Source of the DNA: Alphaproteobacteria bacterium UBA6187 | GTDB lineage: Bacteria > Pseudomonadota > Alphaproteobacteria > Rickettsiales > UBA6187 | Length of the DNA stretch: 9,722 nt | Reading direction: 5' to 3' | Assembly: GCA_002422795.1 (NCBI GenBank) | Contig: DITJ01000056.1 | Coordinates: forward strand, 1 to 9,722 | In this document: one piece after another, positions 6,236-9,722 of the stretch | How the letters are laid out: each line of letters begins with the position of its first letter | Position numbering within the stretch: position 1 is the stretch's first letter | Notes under the pieces: model-generated | Seen by the model: only the letters and a program-made list of their open reading frames with translations | What the model was told of the DNA's origin: nothing | The model's database searches: none | Translations under genes and position numbers: made by a program

Positions 6236-6400
6236 ATGTCAAGTAGGCACTACCCAATCAGTGAGAAACTTTTAATTCAGAGATAGAACCCATTATTTTA
6301 TCAAGCAAATATGGAAGGGTCGCCCTCCTAAGATTAGCCATTACCGGGCTTTTGTGGCATATCATAGCATTTCCTATTTTCATTTCTTATATATTGTGGT
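6236..6400 (+). pseudogene. Decayed IS5-type transposase N-terminus
   Basis: Starting at the ATG at 6236 (GGAGG at 6226-6230, five bases before it), the first frame reads MSSRHYPISEKLLIQR and stops at 6284-6286. The next frame continues EIEPIILSSKYGR. A third frame gives KGRPPKISHYRAF, and a further shift gives GLLWHII. Read in order, these pieces match the N-terminal helix-turn-helix region of IS5-family transposases (ISxxxWxxIEPLL, GRPPK, YRxFxGILWHI, before the missing PWRDLP). So at least three frameshifts and a large deletion have occurred: the DDE catalytic part is absent. CACTGTAGACAAATTTATAC near 6193 may be part of the original left end, but no partner end is seen. The 3' limit is approximate. 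It cannot encode an active transposase. Confidence 0.7.
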
Positions 6401-6482
6401 GGGCTTTACAAGCAATTAAGGGGGGATGTGGCAATGGCAACCTTGGCGCCCTCCGCCACGCGGCTAAGTGTGAGTGAGTATG

Positions 6483-6559
6483 AAAGACCTCTGCATAATG
6501 AGGATTTGAGGAAGAGCACGACGACAAAATCACAAAAAAACCGTTATGCAGAGGTCTTT
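6483..6559. mobile_element. 77-base MITE-like element with 16-base perfect inverted ends
   Basis: AAAGACCTCTGCATAA (6483-6498) and its exact complement TTATGCAGAGGTCTTT (6544-6559) bound a short non-coding core. The ends resemble terminal repeats of IS5-type elements (GACCTNTGCATAA-like), which I recall rather than have checked. No clear target duplication is visible. The right end abuts the sulP gene, and base 6559 is the last base of the sulP stop codon. The hairpin could also terminate sulP transcription. Confidence 0.65.
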
Positions 6560-8040
6560 TAGTGCTTAAACAGCGCATCAATGGCATCAGGCTTGTGGTG
6601 AGTGCCGAGATGATCGACAATCGTGGCACTAGCTTCATTCATACCCAGCATCGCGACTTCCAAGCCTTCGCGTCTGAACTTCAATACGATTTTATCGAGT
6701 GCGCCCACGCCTGTTAAATCCCAGAAATGGGCATGGGTCAGGTCAATCGTTACCTTCTCCAGCGACTCCTTGAAGTTGAATTGCGATGAGAAATTCGCTG
6801 CCGATGCAAAGAATACCTGCCCATACACCTTGTATGTCCGGTGCTTTCCATCCGCAGATAATTCCGTTTCCACGGCAAAGAAGCGCGCTACTTTGCGTGC
6901 GAAGAACAACGCGCTCATCAGCACGCCGATAAATACGCCCAGCGCCAGATTATGCGTAAATACCACGATCGCCACGGTAGTAATCATCACTAAGCTGGAA
7001 GTGGGCGGATACTTTCTCAGGTTTCTTATTGATGCCCAGTTGAATGTGCTGATCGATACCATAATCATAACCGCCACCAGTGCTGCCATTGGGATTTGTT
7101 TTACCCATTCACCCAACACCAGAATAAGGAATAACAGGAACGACCCTGCGAATAATGTAGAAAGCCTGCCGCGCCCACCAGATTTGACGTTGATAACCGA
7201 TTGCCCGATCATTGCGCAGCCTGCCATACCGCCGAAGAAACCAGCGACGATATTGGCAATACCTTGGCCAGCGCATTCGCGGTTTTTCTGGCTGGGCGTG
7301 TCAGTCATGTCGTCAACAATCACGGCGGTCATCAGTGATTCCAGCAAGCCCACCGCCGCCAGCGTAATAGAATATGGCAAAATAATGAGCAATGTTTCCC
7401 AAGTCAGCGGAATGTTTGGCAGCAGGAACATCGGCAGCGTATCCGGCAACTGCCCCATATCTCCCACGGTGCGTATATCAAGCCCAATATAGATGCTGAA
7501 TCCAGTCAGCACCACAATCGTTACCAGCGGCGAAGGAATAGCTTTGGTGATGTAGGGAAATCCATAAATAATCCCCAATCCCACGGCAACCATCGCGTAC
7601 ATGTGCCATGTCGCGCCGTTGAACTCCGGCAATTGTGCCATAAAAATTAGAATAGCCAGGGCGTTCACAAATCCCGTTACCACCGATTTTGAAACATACT
7701 CAATCCATTGACCAAGCCGCAGGAAGCCTGCCAGGATTTGAATTACCCCTGTAAGCAATGTCGCCGCGAGCATATATTCAATGCCGTGTTCTTTAACAAG
7801 CGTTACAAGCACCAGCGCCATTGCGCCAGTTGCGGCGGAAATCATTCCAGGCCTGCCGCCAACAATAGAAATTACTACTGCGATGCAGAAAGAGGCGTAA
7901 AGCCCAACCTTGGGGTCAACGCCTGCGATAATAGAAAATGCGATTGCTTCGGGGATGAGCGCGAGCGCTACAACCATACCAGAGAGAATATCACCGCGAA
8001 TATTGCCGAACCACTCGGCTTTGAGCCTGGAAAAAGACAT
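6559..8040 (-). CDS. SulP-family inorganic anion transporter with C-terminal STAS domain
   Basis: A 493-residue inner-membrane transporter of the SLC26/SulP family (sulfate, bicarbonate or dicarboxylate uptake; substrate not readable from sequence). The N-terminal NIRGDILSGMVVALALIPEA (13-32) is diagnostic. It is followed by about 10-14 hydrophobic segments to about residue 390, including the conserved LLESLMTAVIVDDMTDT (242-258) and the region GQGIANIVAGFFGGMAGCAM (268-287). A STAS domain (about 405-490, with IDLTHAHFWDLTGVGALDK at 442-460) ends the protein. Length is normal for this SulP subgroup. I chose the ATG at 8038-8040: TAAGGT (8045-8050) lies just before it and homologues start there. 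A TTG at 8101-8103 would add 21 residues. Two sampled 60-base stretches are 53% and 63% GC against 27% in the DUF2336 gene, suggesting acquisition. Transposon debris lies at its 3' end. Confidence 0.93.
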   Translation of the reverse strand: MSFSRLKAEWFGNIRGDILSGMVVALALIPEAIAFSIIAGVDPKVGLYASFCIAVVISIVGGRPGMISAATGAMALVLVTLVKEHGIEYMLAATLLTGVIQILAGFLRLGQWIEYVSKSVVTGFVNALAILIFMAQLPEFNGATWHMYAMVAVGLGIIYGFPYITKAIPSPLVTIVVLTGFSIYIGLDIRTVGDMGQLPDTLPMFLLPNIPLTWETLLIILPYSITLAAVGLLESLMTAVIVDDMTDTPSQKNRECAGQGIANIVAGFFGGMAGCAMIGQSVINVKSGGRGRLSTLFAGSFLLFLILVLGEWVKQIPMAALVAVMIMVSISTFNWASIRNLRKYPPTSSLVMITTVAIVVFTHNLALGVFIGVLMSALFFARKVARFFAVETELSADGKHRTYKVYGQVFFASAANFSSQFNFKESLEKVTIDLTHAHFWDLTGVGALDKIVLKFRREGLEVAMLGMNEASATIVDHLGTHHKPDAIDALFKH

Positions 8041-8126
8041 GCGTACCTTACTAATTATTGTTTCACAAAGTGCCGGAGATTTTACATCGCTTTGCGAAAA
8101 CAAGGCACGTCTTGATAGTAATATTG

Positions 8127-8154
8127 TTTATAGTGATGCAGCGCCAAATGTCAA
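8127..8154 (-). promoter_or_regulatory. Sigma70-type promoter for sulP
   Basis: On the minus strand TTGACA (8154-8149) is a perfect -35, and TATAAA (8132-8127) is a five-of-six -10, with a 16-base spacer. Transcription would start near 8120, giving a leader of about 80 bases before the ATG at 8040. Confidence 0.6.
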
Positions 8155-8445
8155 TGTTATCTGTATGCTACTAATGGCTGAATCCGTACATTCTTTCCTG
8201 TGGACAACCCTCCATTTCCTACCTTTCAAACTTGTAGCGAGGTAATGCTTTCATTATTTCCCTAAATACGCTATTACTATGCATCAGTTGGCTCCTGCTT
8301 TTTGCGTCCTACAATACAATTATAGAGCACTACAAAACCGGGGCCGGTCTTTTATCCCTTTAGTTCTTTTCTTATTGGACACTAGTGCTAAAAGAGGTGA
8401 ATTTATTATAAGCGTAGGTAATAACTTTATAAATGATTAAGAACA
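8155..8445. other. Intergenic region between divergent sulP and pgi
   Basis: No gene is supported here; the short open frames have no recognisable domain or ribosome binding site. The only structure seen is a small GC-rich inverted repeat, ACCGG-GG-CCGGT (8337-8348), followed by TCTTTT-like sequence. It is too short-looped for a firm terminator call. The pgi promoter must lie in this stretch, but I cannot point to a convincing -35/-10 pair. Confidence 0.5.
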
Positions 8446-9722
8446 ATGCTTTACAAACAAAATATCGAAAATTGTTTTGCCGATAAAATTGGTGGTAGCG
8501 GTTTGCATGAGGCGGCATTTGCCACATCCTTAAAGCAGGTTCTGCTTGCCAGGGAATCTATCCGCACTTACCAAAGTGGCAGGGTATTACCACTATTTAA
8601 AACCACAAAAGAAACTGCTGATATTCCATTATTGCAGGAAATCGCAAATAAAATCCGCAAAGATTTCACCACCCTTATAGTACTTGGTACTGGCGGCTCA
8701 ACGCTTAATCCGCAAAGCTTAGTGGCACTTCGGCAGGATTTGAACCCAGACTTTAAAATATATTTTGCCGATAATATCGACCCATATTTTACCGAGCAGT
8801 TATTTGCCGGAATAAATATCCAGAAAACCGCATTCCTTGCTACTAGCAAATCTGGGGGCACTGTAGAAGTTCTGGCGCATACTTTGCTCAGCATTTCAAA
8901 ACTTGAAGAGGCCGGGATAAAAAATATCGGCAGGCATTTCTTTATAATAAGTGATCCTATCAGCAATGTACTAAAAGATATCGGGCAGGAAATTGGCGCA
9001 ACCATGCTTGACCACGAAGCAGATATTGGTGGCCGGTTTTCCACCTTCACCAATGTTGGTTTGCTTCCGGCTTTGGTCGCTGGGCTTGATGCAAATTTAT
9101 TCAGGCGGGGAGCTGCACAAGTAGTAGATGATTTCCTTGCAAATGAAAGCAGCTATCCTATTGCTGGCGCGGCACTGGCGCTTACCGCCATGAATGCAAA
9201 TTTAAGCATAAATGTGTTTATGCCTTATCTTGAAGCGTTAAAACCTTTCACCACCTGGGTTTGCCAGATTTGGGCGGAAAGCTTAGGCAAAAACGGCAAA
9301 GGCTCAACCCCAGTAAGGGCGGCGGGCACATTAGACCAACACAGCCAGCTACAGCTTTACCTGGATGGCCCGGCTGATAAATTATTTAACATTATCGGCA
9401 TTGAAAACAAGAACATAGGCCCGCTTATAACCAGCCGTTTTACAGGCAAAGCTGGCGCTGCCTATCTGGAAGGGAAGCATTTTAGCGAAGTAAACATGGC
9501 GGCGCAAGCAGGCACAGCGATTACCATTTCTGCAAATGGAAGACCTGTAAGGAATTTATCTTTAGCAAGGCTTGATGAAGAATGCTTAGGTGCGCTGATG
9601 ATGCATTTTATCATAGAAACTATACTTGTAGCGCAGGTATTTGAAATAAACGCATTCGACCAGCCAGCAGTTGAAGATGGAAAGAAACTTGCACGGCAGA
9701 TATTAGGGGAGAAGGTGGAGGT
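8446..9722 (+). CDS. pgi: Glucose-6-phosphate isomerase, short alphaproteobacterial type (3' end cut)
   Basis: Glycolytic enzyme interconverting glucose 6-phosphate and fructose 6-phosphate in the cytoplasm. 425 codons are open from the ATG to the window edge, close to the full length of the short PGI type. Two SIS domains are visible. The sugar-phosphate loops are GTGGST (81-86) and TSKSGGT (133-139). The first family signature is DIGGRFSTFTNVG (193-205), with Asn203 where Pro/Ala/Ser is usual. The catalytic Glu278 is in AESLGK, His299 in LDQHSQLQLY, and the C-terminal signature runs AQVFEINAFDQPAVEDGKK (396-414) with the catalytic Lys. All key residues are present, so it should be active. 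Ribosome binding is weak (AAGAA upstream). An ATG at 8433 is in another frame. Only a few C-terminal residues should be missing. Confidence 0.94.
   Translation, partial: MLYKQNIENCFADKIGGSGLHEAAFATSLKQVLLARESIRTYQSGRVLPLFKTTKETADIPLLQEIANKIRKDFTTLIVLGTGGSTLNPQSLVALRQDLNPDFKIYFADNIDPYFTEQLFAGINIQKTAFLATSKSGGTVEVLAHTLLSISKLEEAGIKNIGRHFFIISDPISNVLKDIGQEIGATMLDHEADIGGRFSTFTNVGLLPALVAGLDANLFRRGAAQVVDDFLANESSYPIAGAALALTAMNANLSINVFMPYLEALKPFTTWVCQIWAESLGKNGKGSTPVRAAGTLDQHSQLQLYLDGPADKLFNIIGIENKNIGPLITSRFTGKAGAAYLEGKHFSEVNMAAQAGTAITISANGRPVRNLSLARLDEECLGALMMHFIIETILVAQVFEINAFDQPAVEDGKKLARQILGEKVE

Noticed and set aside
6434..6561. Short plus-strand reading frame of about 43 codons crossing the 77-base element
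   Set aside because: It is made mostly of the two inverted ends of the element, has no recognisable domain, and is best explained as repeat translation.
6623..7492. 289-codon plus-strand open frame inside sulP
   Set aside because: It is the antisense shadow of a GC-richer gene; the minus-strand frame gives a complete SulP protein with conserved motifs.
8041..8103. TTG start adding 21 residues to SulP
   Set aside because: The downstream ATG has a well-placed ribosome binding site and matches where the family's conserved N-terminus begins; the extension looks like leader sequence.
8568..9053. 161-codon minus-strand open frame
   Set aside because: It lies wholly inside pgi, whose plus-strand translation carries both PGI signatures and catalytic residues.

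Overview
The window looks like chromosomal DNA from an AT-rich alphaproteobacterium. The lineage call rests on three genes and one site: a DUF2336 HEAT-like protein, a UPF0262 protein and a short-type glucose-6-phosphate isomerase, all typical of this class, plus a textbook TTAA-N7-TTAA CtrA-type box. Dense palindromic intergenic repeats and a decayed IS5-type transposase resemble the repeat load of Rickettsiales- or Holosporales-like genomes. However, tryptophan and lysine/diaminopimelate genes are intact, so this is not an extremely reduced parasite. Species cannot be named from the sequence alone.

Layout. 1-22 (-): 5' end of a tRNA, probably tRNA-Pro, cut by the window edge. 74-433 (-): small Hpt-like protein with lysine in place of the phospho-accepting histidine. 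579-1439 (+): dapD. 1442-1650: a nested palindrome filling the dapD-trpA gap. 1657-2445 (+): trpA without an adjacent trpB. 2442-3320 (-): MNT-HEPN nucleotidyltransferase fusion, whose stop codon overlaps that of trpA. 3321-3518: divergent promoter region with the CtrA-type box. 3519-4571 and 4619-5077 (+): DUF2336 and UPF0262 genes, probably one transcription unit. 5142-5330: a compound palindrome that can be drawn as a cloverleaf. 5419-6054 (-): exported MlaC-like lipid-binding protein. 6236 to about 6400: frameshifted IS5-type transposase remnant. 6483-6559: short element with 16-bp perfect inverted repeats. 6559-8040 (-): SulP anion transporter, clearly more GC-rich than its neighbours, with a good sigma70-type promoter. 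8446-9722 (+): pgi, cut by the right edge.

How the genes relate. Most are unlinked housekeeping genes: lysine/peptidoglycan precursor, tryptophan, glycolysis and outer-membrane lipid upkeep. The only coherent regulatory story is the possible CtrA-controlled DUF2336-UPF0262 pair, with an Hpt-like phosphorelay protein elsewhere in the window. The SulP gene next to transposon debris looks like an acquired cargo. I do not see a clear new multi-gene defence or biosynthetic system. The most unusual material is the architecture of the intergenic palindromes and the degenerate Hpt protein.
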